Positions 7,277 to 15,079 of a stretch of 29,633 nucleotides of DNA are shown piece by piece. The position numbers were made by a program, and so were the translations under genes. The stretch is from NCBI GenBank assembly GCA_011775825.1, contig JAABYK010000214.1, forward strand, positions 1-29,633, read 5' to 3'. The notes under the pieces are model-generated. The model ran no database searches and was not told the DNA's origin. It saw only the letters and a program-made list of their open reading frames with translations. The stretch comes from Candidatus Zhuqueibacterota bacterium. GTDB lineage: Bacteria; Zhuqueibacterota; Zhuqueibacteria; Oceanimicrobiales; Oceanimicrobiaceae. The stretch's first letter is position 1. Each line of letters begins with the position of its first letter.

Positions 7277-8659
7277 GTGAGCAGGAGGGCACAAAAGCAC
7301 TTGATCTTAGTCGTAGATGATGATAAGAACATCTGCAAGATGATCGAAATCAATCTACGTAAAGAAAAGAAATACGACATTAAAACGGCAACAAGTGGAG
7401 AATCGTGCCTTAAGTTCATACGAGAAACGATTCCGGATTTGGTGTTGCTTGATATCCAAATGCCAGGAATTGACGGTATCGAAACTTTAAAGCAGATTAA
7501 GGAAGAAGAGCCTTTGATTCCTGTGGTGATGATGTCCGCTCACGGGACCATTGAGCGCGCGGTGCAATCTATGAAATTGGGTGCCTACGATTTCATCACC
7601 AAACCGTTTGCCAGCGACCGGCTTCTGGTGACGGTACACAATGCGCTGATGAACTCTTCATTAAAGCGGGAAGTGGATGAACTCAAGCGCGAATTGAAGG
7701 ATAAATATCAGTTTGAAAACATCATTGGTCAAAGTGGCGTGATGCAGGAGGTCTTTCGGGCCATGGAAAAAGTGGTGGACAGCAATGTCACGGTTTTGAT
7801 ACATGGCGAAAGCGGTACGGGCAAAGAGCTTATCGCACGGGCCATCCACTTTCACAACAAGAAACGCTCAAACAAACCATTCGTTGCTGTTAACTGCAGC
7901 GCTCTGCCAGAAACCTTGTTGGAAAGCGAACTGTTTGGCCACGAAAAAGGTTCGTTTACGGGCGCCACGGGTCGGAGAATGGGAAAATTCGAAATGGCCG
8001 ATGACGGTACCATTTTTCTCGATGAAATCGCTCTTATGACACCAGCAACTCAGGCAAAGGTATTGAGGGTCTTGCAAGAACGCGAATTTGAACGCGTCGG
8101 CGGAAACGAAATGGTGAAGGTCGATACGCGCGTCATTTCCGCGACCAACCAGGATTTGGAAGAAGCCGTTAAACGGGGCGATTTTCGTGAGGATTTGTAC
8201 TACAGAATTTCAGTATTTCCAATCAAACTGCCTGCACTTCGTGAACGAAAGGAAGATATTCCACTCCTTGCTGCTCACTTTTTGACGAAGTATGCCAAAC
8301 AAGAAGAGAAGGAACTGGAAAACATCTCTCCGGATGCCCTGGAATTGCTGATGGCGTATCACTGGCCCGGAAATGTCCGCGAATTAGAAAATGCGATTGA
8401 ACGAGCTGTGGTTTTGGCCGACCCGCCTGAGATAATCTCGAAAGATTTACCTAACTCGATCCGTTCCTTGGGAGAAAAGAAAATCTACGAAACGGACAAC
8501 AAGCTGTCGAGTTGGATTGAAAAGCTTGAAGAAGAGGCACTTCGTCAGGCTCTATTAGAATGTGAAGGCAACATTTCACAGACCGCAAAAAAGCTGGGCA
8601 TCGGAAGAGCGACCATTTATAGAAAGGCAAAGAAATACGGCCTGCCAATGGTTAAATAA
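7277..8659 (+). CDS. Sigma-54-dependent response regulator (receiver, AAA+, Fis HTH), NtrC/AtoC family
   Basis: 460 residues from GTG 7277 with GGAG eight bases upstream. Residues 8-125 are a complete receiver: acidic pocket D14-D16, phosphoacceptor D59 in LLDIQMPG and K109 in FITKPF. Residues about 150-385 are the AAA+ domain with Walker A GESGTGKE, the sigma-54 contact loop as GSFTGA (a common variant of GAFTGA), Walker B GTIFLDEI and the HWPGNVRELEN signature. The C-terminus is a Fis-type helix-turn-helix (NISQTAKKLGIGRATIYRKAKK). All active parts are present, unlike in the remnant at 104-724. A partner histidine kinase is not in the window. The two palindromes at 9257-9289 before a sigma-54 promoter are natural candidate targets, so it probably controls the gene at 9438. 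Confidence 0.96.
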   Translation: MSRRAQKHLILVVDDDKNICKMIEINLRKEKKYDIKTATSGESCLKFIRETIPDLVLLDIQMPGIDGIETLKQIKEEEPLIPVVMMSAHGTIERAVQSMKLGAYDFITKPFASDRLLVTVHNALMNSSLKREVDELKRELKDKYQFENIIGQSGVMQEVFRAMEKVVDSNVTVLIHGESGTGKELIARAIHFHNKKRSNKPFVAVNCSALPETLLESELFGHEKGSFTGATGRRMGKFEMADDGTIFLDEIALMTPATQAKVLRVLQEREFERVGGNEMVKVDTRVISATNQDLEEAVKRGDFREDLYYRISVFPIKLPALRERKEDIPLLAAHFLTKYAKQEEKELENISPDALELLMAYHWPGNVRELENAIERAVVLADPPEIISKDLPNSIRSLGEKKIYETDNKLSSWIEKLEEEALRQALLECEGNISQTAKKLGIGRATIYRKAKKYGLPMVK

Positions 8660-8739
8660 TCCGTCCCGCACACCTGCCCTCTCCCAAATTTTTGTGTTTA
8701 TCACTCGACCCAAATCTCTTAAGTCCGCGTAAAACGTAG

Positions 8740-9063
8740 GGGCTGTCCAAAAAGTCCAATGATGTCATTGCAACCCGCGTTAGCGGTGTGGCAATCTCCG
8801 ACCTCGATGTACGATTCCAGAGGATTACTTGGTCATCTCGTTCCTTCTTCTAACTAAGGAGAGGTACTTTTGTAGGGAATTGCTTCTCCCGACAATTACA
8901 ATTCGGGATCGCGGTGACAGGCCAGACGCCGTCATTGCGAGACCCGCTGTTTTTAGCGGAAGTAAGCAAACTCCTACTTCTTAGTATCAATTTTTCCTTA
9001 CTAATAAAATGACGACGGTAATCAAAGCTCGTAATGACGGATGACAGACCTTTTGGACAGCCC
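8740..9063. mobile_element. MITE-like non-autonomous element with 17-bp terminal inverted repeats
   Basis: The left end GGGCTGTCCAAAAAGTC (8740-8756) matches the reverse complement of 9047-9063 at 16 of 17 positions. Ends of the GGGCTGTCC type are typical of several DDE transposon families. The 324-bp interior has no transposase. It contains two copies of a TCATTGC..GCAATCTC / TCATTGCGAG stem-loop (about 8763-8797 and 8932-8972), a widely dispersed intergenic repeat in bacteria. No clear target-site duplication is visible at the borders. It lies between the regulator gene and its presumed target promoter. Confidence 0.7.
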
Positions 9064-9086
9064 GTCTTTCAGGAAAGGACAGCAGC

Positions 9087-9175
9087 GTGGAGTGCAAAAA
9101 TCAGCAAAGCGTATTTTTGCATTTCAGGGCCTGTTGCCGATAGGCTCGTTGCGCTCGCTGATTTCTACATTCCAC
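9087..9175. repeat. Imperfect 19-bp inverted repeat
   Basis: 9087-9105 (GTGGAGTGCAAAAATCAGC) matches the reverse complement of 9157-9175 at 16 of 19 positions, with 51 bases between. It sits directly after the MITE-like element and may be a second repeat insertion or a folded leader structure. Confidence 0.55.
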
Positions 9176-9256
9176 CGAACGTTCCGACAATTAAAGCAAC
9201 TCTGATCGGTTGCGGGGGCTCCTAAGAAACCCCAACAATCCTGCCCACCAACCAAA

Positions 9257-9289
9257 GTCTCAGGCTGAGACATTTGTTTCATTGAAACA
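9257..9289 (+). promoter_or_regulatory. Two tandem palindromes, candidate enhancer (UAS) for a sigma-54 activator
   Basis: GTCTCAGGCTGAGAC (9257-9271) and TGTTTCATTGAAACA (9275-9289) are both perfect 7-bp-arm palindromes with a one-base centre. Their centres are 18 bp apart, close to two helical turns. They share TGAgAC/TGAaAC half-sites and lie about 90-120 bp upstream of the -24/-12 promoter. That is the usual position and form of binding sites for NtrC-family dimers. The regulator at 7277 is the obvious candidate. Confidence 0.6.
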
Positions 9290-9376
9290 CATGGAAAATC
9301 CACACAGATTCAGCAAAATAACGATTCAACATAGCTAATTGCAGATTTTGAATGCCGCCTTTGAGTTAATCATACG

Positions 9377-9393
9377 TGGTATATATTTTGCTT
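9377..9393 (+). promoter_or_regulatory. Sigma-54 (-24/-12) promoter
   Basis: TGGTATATATTTTGCTT keeps the invariant GG (9378-9379) and GC (9390-9391) exactly ten bases apart and the TTGC of the -12 element. The -24 element is TGGTA rather than TGGCA. Start of transcription is predicted near 9403, 35 bases before ATG 9438. The palindromes upstream support the reading. Confidence 0.65.
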
Positions 9394-9437
9394 GCTCTAA
9401 AGAACCATTTCACAAACGAAAGGGGATAAGGGAGCTT

Positions 9438-10598
9438 ATGAACACCTTCGCTAAAGCAACCAACGTGTCCAAACTTGTTTCATCCATTTGCAACGGTACG
9501 TACAAAGAGACGGATTTAGTCGAATTCGTCAATCTCATCCAGAAGATTTCGCTGAGCTACCTTAAGTACCAGGAGGTAATCGGCAAACACATTCGCTGGG
9601 AAAGAAGCAAAAATATTGGGGAACTGGAAGACCTGGCCCTGGATTGCGTCGCTGGTTTGTTCATGCGAAACGAAAAGGGCGAATTCATTCAGCTCAACAA
9701 ATATTTTTGTCAAAACTCTGACGATATAGAGGAGCTGGATGATGTCGAAATTATGGTCTTACTCCGAAGGCTGGTAATCAAGAAGACCAAGCAGGAACTT
9801 TCGCGCATATTCAAGGAACGCGATCCTGAGGGAGCCAAGATTGTCAGAAACATTAAGGTCGCCATCAAAAGCGCTTCAGATTTTGACTCCTTCAAAGAGA
9901 TGGGAAGAGAGTACATTTACTTCAAGAAGAGAAATGGCAAAGCCTCCTCCCAGAATCCAGAAAAAGGCAATGGAAGAGCCTCAAACAACGGCAAGTACGA
10001 TGCCGCCAGAAAAAATGGCAGCAATGGCAAAGCCAACTATCCTTACCTTCGCAAGTCTCAGCCATGCATTCCGGAAAAATCACTTAGAGGAGAATATCTG
10101 AACCTCTACTGCCCGAAAGATCCGGTTTCGGCCAGCATTCGAAAAATGCTATTTGTAGTCAAAAGCGACGAACGCTATCAAAATTTTCTTCCGCTCGATA
10201 TGGTCGCCCGCATTATGCGAACGACTAATTTGGAAGTGGCTCGAGACCGACTTATTTCTCAAACGAACGACTCCTCCCCAATTGATGACTTAAAACTCAA
10301 AGAGATTGAAAAACGCAAGCTCGCCGTCCTAAAGAAGATAAGAAAGAAAATCCAAAGTCAATACGTCGATACCGGGAAAATCTCTCAGAAGAAAGGACTC
10401 ATCTATTACCAGGCCTTGGCCGAAATTTTAGAAGACATCAGCCAGGGCAAAAAATATGATTCGTATTTCAAGCATCTGAGAAGGTATATGCCGGAGTTGA
10501 CTCAAAGAGCCTACCGCACTCAGGAAAGAACGATTTTCGAGTATCTCGGAAAGCTCATTAAAAAATGGTTTAGAGAATCTCTCATTGAATTACTCTGA
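9438..10598 (+). CDS. Protein of unknown function with faint sigma-70 region 2-like N-terminus, sigma-54-controlled
   Basis: 386 residues from ATG 9438 (AAGGGAG upstream; the frame is open from 9339, but this start fits the predicted transcript). I do not recognise the family. Residues about 25-165 are helical, and the segment IGELEDLALDCVAGLF faintly resembles the acidic 'EDLvQdvF' helix of sigma region 2, followed by a basic helix LLRRLVIKKTKQELSRIF. Residues about 168-205 form a Gly/Asn/Lys/Ser-rich low-complexity linker. The C-terminal half is very basic and helical (KLKEIEKRKLAVLKKIRKKI, then LTQRAYRTQERTIFEYLGKLIKKWF). No signal peptide or membrane segment. It may be a divergent sigma-like or other nucleic-acid-binding protein. 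The position behind a -24/-12 promoter and before an anti-sigma-like ORF is suggestive only. Confidence 0.85.
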   Translation: MNTFAKATNVSKLVSSICNGTYKETDLVEFVNLIQKISLSYLKYQEVIGKHIRWERSKNIGELEDLALDCVAGLFMRNEKGEFIQLNKYFCQNSDDIEELDDVEIMVLLRRLVIKKTKQELSRIFKERDPEGAKIVRNIKVAIKSASDFDSFKEMGREYIYFKKRNGKASSQNPEKGNGRASNNGKYDAARKNGSNGKANYPYLRKSQPCIPEKSLRGEYLNLYCPKDPVSASIRKMLFVVKSDERYQNFLPLDMVARIMRTTNLEVARDRLISQTNDSSPIDDLKLKEIEKRKLAVLKKIRKKIQSQYVDTGKISQKKGLIYYQALAEILEDISQGKKYDSYFKHLRRYMPELTQRAYRTQERTIFEYLGKLIKKWFRESLIELL

Positions 10599-10634
10599 TT
10601 TTCTGAAAAAGAAGGAAATTGTATGTATATATAG

Positions 10635-10675
10635 GGCAAACTTTCTGAATTTTGAACTGAGCCTTAAAGTTTGCC
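10635..10675 (+). promoter_or_regulatory. Stem-loop overlapping the start of the small downstream ORF
   Basis: GGCAAACTTT (10635-10644) pairs perfectly with AAAGTTTGCC (10666-10675) around a 21-base loop. It begins 36 bases after the stop of the previous gene and its right arm contains the TTG start (10671) of the small ORF. No T-run follows, so it is more likely a processing site or a structure limiting translation of the next ORF than a terminator. Confidence 0.5.
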
Positions 10676-10961
10676 AAATAGCTATCAAACAAACAATCCC
10701 GTCCCCGGCGGGAGATCGAGCAAGAACGAATTTCCTCAGACATGTCTGAAGAAAACTGAATTAGAGAGGCATGTTCTCAGGCGGGAATACGAAACCAAAG
10801 GCTTGGTCACATCAAAACATATTAGCAGTTGTAACAGATGCTGTCGACGTTATATCAAAATTCGGACGTTTCAGCAGATTTTGAATATAGAATTGAGCAA
10901 ACCCGTTTCTTCAGGAATTTTAAATTTAGTACAAAATTTGCAAAATAGCAAAGTTCTTTAA
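10671..10961 (+). CDS. Small putative zinc-binding anti-sigma-like protein (HxxxCxxC)
   Basis: A 96-residue frame opening just after a stop, with TTG 10671 as the only early start; no ATG is available. It contains LERHVLRREY and then H50-ISS-C54-NR-C57 followed by a helical segment (YIKIRTFQQILN). This is the HxxxCxxC motif and spacing of ZAS-type anti-sigma factors, usually preceded by an acidic helix as in 'LERYLDGEL'. It lies downstream of the sigma-like protein and upstream of a strong terminator, probably in one transcript. The unusual start, the start-covering hairpin and the N-terminal Pro/Asn-rich stretch leave open that it is a decayed or spurious ORF. Confidence 0.45.
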   Translation: MPNSYQTNNPVPGGRSSKNEFPQTCLKKTELERHVLRREYETKGLVTSKHISSCNRCCRRYIKIRTFQQILNIELSKPVSSGILNLVQNLQNSKVL

Positions 10962-11008
10962 CTGAAATGATGTAACCGAACTTATTCTAAACCCATCCCC
11001 TTTCCCTT

Positions 11009-11052
11009 AAGGCCAGTGTGATAGGTGTATAACTCACTGGCCTTTTGTTTTT
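11009..11052 (+). terminator. Rho-independent terminator
   Basis: AAGGCCAGTG (11009-11018) and CACTGGCCTT (11035-11044) form a perfect 10-bp stem with a 16-base loop, followed by TTGTTTTT. It ends the 9438-10961 transcription unit. Confidence 0.9.
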
Positions 11053-11241
11053 GGTATTAGACTCAAGTTACGGTGAGGGTATCCCAATACGGTCGATTTA
11101 CAAAGCCCGAAAATAAATTTTTGAACTGAGAGCTGATTGGGGCTTGAAAAAAGACAAGCATCTTCAGATGACTTTAGCTATGGTCTTGGAAATGTACATC
11201 CTTCTCATCATAACTTGTATTACTTTGTTTGAAAAATTAGC

Positions 11242-11270
11242 TTGACTCAAGATAACATTTTATTTATATT
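11242..11270 (+). promoter_or_regulatory. Sigma-70 promoter of the 11347-19729 operon
   Basis: TTGACT (11242-11247), a 17-base spacer and TATATT (11265-11270) form a near-consensus promoter. The predicted start is near 11277, giving a leader of about 70 bases to ATG 11347. It lies after the terminator at 11009-11052, so the downstream operon is transcribed independently of the sigma-54 unit. Confidence 0.7.
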
Positions 11271-11346
11271 CAATTACTTAAAGTCTTTGTAGCAATTAAT
11301 TGCGATTATTTGCAAAAAACGTAACATCTTTTCTAAGTAGTTCAAA

Positions 11347-13260
11347 ATGGATAATCCCATCATACTTGTTGTCGACGGCGATTCAAAGAATTTACAAATC
11401 TTGAAAGAAAGTTTGGAATCCAACGATTTCAAAGTTCTTGCCACCGATGATGGAATTAGCGCCTGGGAAACCATCCTTACTCAGAAACCCGATATCATCG
11501 TTTCTGAGGTGGATTTACCGGGCATGAATGGGTTTCAACTTCTGGCAAAACTCCAGAAAGATCCGGTTTGCGCTCCCATTCCTGTAGTTTTTCTTACCAA
11601 TCGACGCGATTTAGCCGATCGGCTGAAAAGCCTGGGATCAGGGGTAAAGGACTACATGATCAAACCCCTGCATGTCAAGGAAGTCATCGCACGAATAAAA
11701 ATGATTCTGAGACGTCTCGAACGAACCAAAAGCGACACAATAGATTCGGGCAAAAAGATTATTGGCAGGTTAGAGGATAAGAGCGTTGAAGAATTAGTCG
11801 AAAGTTGTGGAGCGGAAAGAAGAACGGGAATTTTGTCGGTGTACGGTCAAAACAATCTGAACGGAGAAATTTATTTCAGAGATGGTGCCGTTGTGAATGC
11901 CAGAATCGGTAACTTCAAGGCGGAAAAGGCGGTCTATCAAATGTTACCGTGGCGACAGGGTCATTTCGTGCTGACGTTCAAAGACATTAACGTAGAGGAC
12001 GAGATAACGGTCAGTAATCTTGGCTTGTTGTTGCAGGGATTCAAACGGCTTCAAGATCGAAAGCGCTTAACAAAGCAACTGCCTTCGGTCGATTGCGTGT
12101 TTGTGAAAACGCCCATTTTCGAGCAGGTTTTGAAAAAAAAGCGAATATCTACTGACGCACATAAGTTCATTTCCTTGTTTGATGGTCGTCGTACCGTCTC
12201 AGATATTATTACCGAAAGCATTTACGATGATATAAAAACGCTCGAAAAAACTGTGAAGCTTTATGAGCAGGGATTCATTAAACCGATAAACGAGGAAATG
12301 CTTGCGAAGGCCAAATCTGATCCCATGGAACCCACTCCCGAACGCCTGGAGCCCAAAAGCGGACCCAAATTCGAGCCCAAACCTCAGATACCCGAACCGC
12401 CCAAAATCCAAAAAATCAAGGAAGAGACGTTAAAACCGGACATCCCCGCATTAGATCACCAAACGTCAAAGCCTCCCCTTGAGAAGGAGAAAACGGAGGA
12501 GCTTACCAAAACGCCGGTCGAGCCCAAAATACCCCCATTTGATCTTGATTCTTACTTCAAGTCCCAAGAAAAAGCGGAGGATTCGTCGGCTTCGGTTAAT
12601 GGGAAAGAAAAAAGAGAAGCTCCCGAACGTGGTGAGACACCACCAAAGCGAAAAGAAACGACCGAATTCTCAAACATCTGTGATAACCTCTTCGATGGAC
12701 GCGGTTTTCAGAAGGGACACCTCATTATTATTAGCTCTGATAATGACTATCGCCGACAATTTATTTCAGCCCTGACCAAAGGACAAATGTCGGAACGCTC
12801 GATAGACGATGAACAACGTCAGTCCATTGAAATCGGAACAATTGTCACGTCAAACCACCGAACGGTGGAAGTCCTGGGACTTTCTACGGAAAGCAAGTTT
12901 TTACAGCTTCTCGGGCATGTCGAGTCGAGTTTGGTCGGTTATGCAATTTTGGTCCCGGGTGATAATCCGCCGGACTTGGCCTATCTGGGGTATTTAATCA
13001 ATTCTCTAAAAAGAAAGTTTGACATACCGCATGTCATTGCCACATATCAGCGGGCTGGCGAAAAATCGATGCCACTCGACGTGCTCCGGTATTCGCTAAA
13101 AATGGAAGAAAACGAACAGCTCGTGGAAGTAAATGTCGGTGAGGTCGATTCTATCAAACACCTGCTGAACCAACTTATTCCGCCTAAATATGTGAAGGAA
13201 CCGAAATCGATGGAATATGAAACGCAAAACCTAGCTCCTTCACAGGATGAGAATGTATAA
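11347..13260 (+). CDS. Degenerate receiver (D54E) - PATAN/DUF4388 - degenerate GTPase-like fusion protein
   Basis: 637 cytoplasmic residues. Residues 4-120 form a receiver with D10, D12, T84 and K106 kept, but the phosphoacceptor is Glu (E54 in VSEVDLPGMNG), which may mimic the phosphorylated state. Residues about 138-235 match PATAN/DUF4388 (GRLEDKSVEELVESCGAERRTGILSV, GEIYFRDGAVVNAR). A winged-helix-like segment follows to about 310. Residues about 320-445 are a Pro/Lys/Glu-rich disordered linker. The C-terminal about 180 residues (GHLIIISSDNDYRRQFISAL, VEVLGL, GYAILVPGDNP, IPHVIATYQRA) follow the strand order of the COG2229-type small GTPases but have no P-loop or NKxD. It heads an operon and probably works as a protein-protein scaffold in a polarity- or motility-type pathway; that role is an inference. 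Confidence 0.9.
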   Translation: MDNPIILVVDGDSKNLQILKESLESNDFKVLATDDGISAWETILTQKPDIIVSEVDLPGMNGFQLLAKLQKDPVCAPIPVVFLTNRRDLADRLKSLGSGVKDYMIKPLHVKEVIARIKMILRRLERTKSDTIDSGKKIIGRLEDKSVEELVESCGAERRTGILSVYGQNNLNGEIYFRDGAVVNARIGNFKAEKAVYQMLPWRQGHFVLTFKDINVEDEITVSNLGLLLQGFKRLQDRKRLTKQLPSVDCVFVKTPIFEQVLKKKRISTDAHKFISLFDGRRTVSDIITESIYDDIKTLEKTVKLYEQGFIKPINEEMLAKAKSDPMEPTPERLEPKSGPKFEPKPQIPEPPKIQKIKEETLKPDIPALDHQTSKPPLEKEKTEELTKTPVEPKIPPFDLDSYFKSQEKAEDSSASVNGKEKREAPERGETPPKRKETTEFSNICDNLFDGRGFQKGHLIIISSDNDYRRQFISALTKGQMSERSIDDEQRQSIEIGTIVTSNHRTVEVLGLSTESKFLQLLGHVESSLVGYAILVPGDNPPDLAYLGYLINSLKRKFDIPHVIATYQRAGEKSMPLDVLRYSLKMEENEQLVEVNVGEVDSIKHLLNQLIPPKYVKEPKSMEYETQNLAPSQDENV

Positions 13261-13310
13261 AAAAACCTTGCCAACCATGAATTTTAGTCGAGCCGTGCAC
13301 AACAGCTAGT

Positions 13311-14540
13311 ATGGAACGAAAACGAATCCTCATTGCTACAAAACAACCGGAAGAAATTGCAGCACTCAGGACATCGTTGGTTTCTGCCGGTTATGAAGCA
13401 AAGATCGTTGACAACGGAGCGACGGCCCTCAGTGCCTGCAGAGAATTTCGACCCCATCTTTTGGTGTCGGAAATCGAACTCCCCAAAATAGACGGCCATC
13501 ATCTATTTCGAGAGGTTAAGGCCCATTCCTCGACCAGGAACATCCCATTCATTCTGATGAGCCGACACCGGTCTGTGGAGGAGCGGGTGCACAGCATCAA
13601 CCTGGGCGTAGAAGATTACATCACCACTCCATTTAACGTTGACGAAGTTGTTTTGCGCTTCGAGATTATCCTAAACGAAATTGAACGCCTCGAAGCCACA
13701 CCGGTGCGATCCTCAAAGGGGTTCTCCGGAAAGTTGTCCGACATGAATTTAGTAGAACTGCTGCAGACGTTGGAGATCGGTAAAAAAACCGGCATCATTC
13801 ACCTTCAGCACGACAACGACGACGGTATGGTTTTTGTTAGAGACGGAGAAGCGATCGATGCGTCTGTCGGCAACTTGAATGCCGAACATGCCCTGCTTCG
13901 AATGTTCACCTGGAGTGACGGCGCATTTCGAATAGAATTCGAGAATATCGAACAGACCAGAACAATTAAGGAAAGCACAAGTGCACTCGTTCGACAAGGT
14001 TTCATTTTTAGAGACAGGTGGGACAAAGTCGCACAAAACCTTCCACCGCTGCAAGCGACCGTAGAGGCCACTCCAAAATTAGGCAAGGTTGAATATCCCA
14101 AAGAGGAACGATCTCTTTTAAACTCCATAAATGGTCGATCTCGCATCATTGACGTCATTAAAGGCTGTCATTTGGACGATTTGAAAGCATTACAGATCAT
14201 ATCCAAGCTCTATTACCAAGGCTCGCTAAGGGAGGTTTCTCTCGACAGAAAGGCCGGCAGCAAATCAGAAACAATGGAAAAAGATCGAACACGGGTGATG
14301 CAAAACGAGGACAACCTATCGAACATTATCGTGAATTTCTTAAATCAGAATGGTGTTACAGCTAACGGCAGGACGGAACGCAGACACGCTCAAAGGCGAC
14401 TCGTTGACAGAAGATCACATTCACGGCGCATGGCGGATGCCATTTTAGAAGGCAATAAAGTACATTTAACCAAAAGTGAACTCATCATGATCCGTGAAAA
14501 GCTTTCAAATGGGAAAAATGCAATTGTGATGTCTCAGTGA
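13311..14540 (+). CDS. Degenerate receiver (D54E) - PATAN/DUF4388 protein
   Basis: 409 residues, starting 50 bases after the previous gene, which it resembles in domain order. The receiver (1-120) is more degenerate: the acidic pocket reads IATKQ, the phosphoacceptor is Glu (E54 in VSEIELPKIDG) and the usual Lys of TKPF is Thr (T106 in YITTPF). It is therefore not expected to be phosphorylated. Residues about 135-230 are PATAN/DUF4388 (GKLSDMNLVELLQTLEIGKKTGIIHL, GMVFVRDGEAIDASVG), followed by the same winged-helix-like segment (LLNSINGRSRIIDVI). The C-terminus has an arginine-rich patch (GRTERRHAQRRLVDRRSHSRR) that could bind nucleic acid or membrane. The stop overlaps the next start (GTGA), which indicates translational coupling. 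Confidence 0.9.
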   Translation: MERKRILIATKQPEEIAALRTSLVSAGYEAKIVDNGATALSACREFRPHLLVSEIELPKIDGHHLFREVKAHSSTRNIPFILMSRHRSVEERVHSINLGVEDYITTPFNVDEVVLRFEIILNEIERLEATPVRSSKGFSGKLSDMNLVELLQTLEIGKKTGIIHLQHDNDDGMVFVRDGEAIDASVGNLNAEHALLRMFTWSDGAFRIEFENIEQTRTIKESTSALVRQGFIFRDRWDKVAQNLPPLQATVEATPKLGKVEYPKEERSLLNSINGRSRIIDVIKGCHLDDLKALQIISKLYYQGSLREVSLDRKAGSKSETMEKDRTRVMQNEDNLSNIIVNFLNQNGVTANGRTERRHAQRRLVDRRSHSRRMADAILEGNKVHLTKSELIMIREKLSNGKNAIVMSQ

Positions 14541-15061
14541 TTGTTGCTGAAAAACAAACGCCGGCTCCAAACACAAACATGAGAATTGGTGAGATTGCAA
14601 TTGTTGGTCCGGACTTGAAAACCAAAAAGAGCTTCATAAATGCGGTATGTGATGACGTCATTGTGGAGACAGAAAATCTGATTTTTGGCAGGTTGCAAAT
14701 CAATGACGAACTTGTGATACATCTTTACGGCGTTGACTTGTCGGAAAAAGAGCTTAACCCTTCCTGGGATCTCGTCTCAAGAAAACTCCTCGGATACATC
14801 GTCCTTTTCAACTGGAGCAATCCCAATTCGTTAGCTGATGTAACCTCAACAGTTGACCTACTGGCCGCACGATATGACATTCCACTGGTGATTGCCGCCA
14901 ATCTAAAAAACAGTCAAACTTCCGTCCCCAGGGAACTGCTAAATGCTGAAATTAATTTAACCAGACAAGGCCAGTTCACCTTTTGTAAACTCTCCGATCC
15001 CAAGAGCGTAAAGAACGTATTGATCACGCTTATAAATTCTGTGCTCGACAATCTGAATTGA
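14537..15061 (+). CDS. Degenerate small GTPase-like protein (COG2229-like fold)
   Basis: 174 residues from GTG 14537, overlapping the preceding stop by four bases; an in-frame ATG at 14579 (MRIGEIAIVG) is an alternative. The layout follows bacterial COG2229/MglA-like small GTPases: EIAIVGPDLKTKKSFINAVCDD, FGRLQIND.LVIHLYG, LLGYIVLFNWSNPNSLADV, YDIPLVIAANLKNSQ. The P-loop Gly before Lys and the Ser/Thr after it are lost (G-PDLK-T-K-K), the DxxG element reads GVDLS, and NKxD reads NLKN. Nucleotide binding is therefore doubtful. It is equivalent to the C-terminal domain of the protein at 11347 and may partner the receiver-PATAN protein encoded just upstream. The last gene of the signalling block, 18 bases before CBS. 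Confidence 0.85.
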   Translation: MIVAEKQTPAPNTNMRIGEIAIVGPDLKTKKSFINAVCDDVIVETENLIFGRLQINDELVIHLYGVDLSEKELNPSWDLVSRKLLGYIVLFNWSNPNSLADVTSTVDLLAARYDIPLVIAANLKNSQTSVPRELLNAEINLTRQGQFTFCKLSDPKSVKNVLITLINSVLDNLN

Positions 15062-15079
15062 ATCTTGGAGTGATGCAAG

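Larger units (their letters stand above)
8660..9256. other. Non-coding gap holding a MITE-like element and a second inverted repeat
   Basis: No convincing coding sequence. The first 80 bases hold nothing recognisable. 8740-9063 is the MITE-like element and 9087-9175 a further imperfect inverted repeat, both listed separately. After about 9175 comes featureless sequence up to the palindromes at 9257. Confidence 0.6.

Noticed and set aside
7940..7990. GSFTGA instead of GAFTGA in the regulator, as a possible defect in sigma-54 contact
   Set aside because: GSFTGA is a common functional variant, and every other catalytic element is intact.
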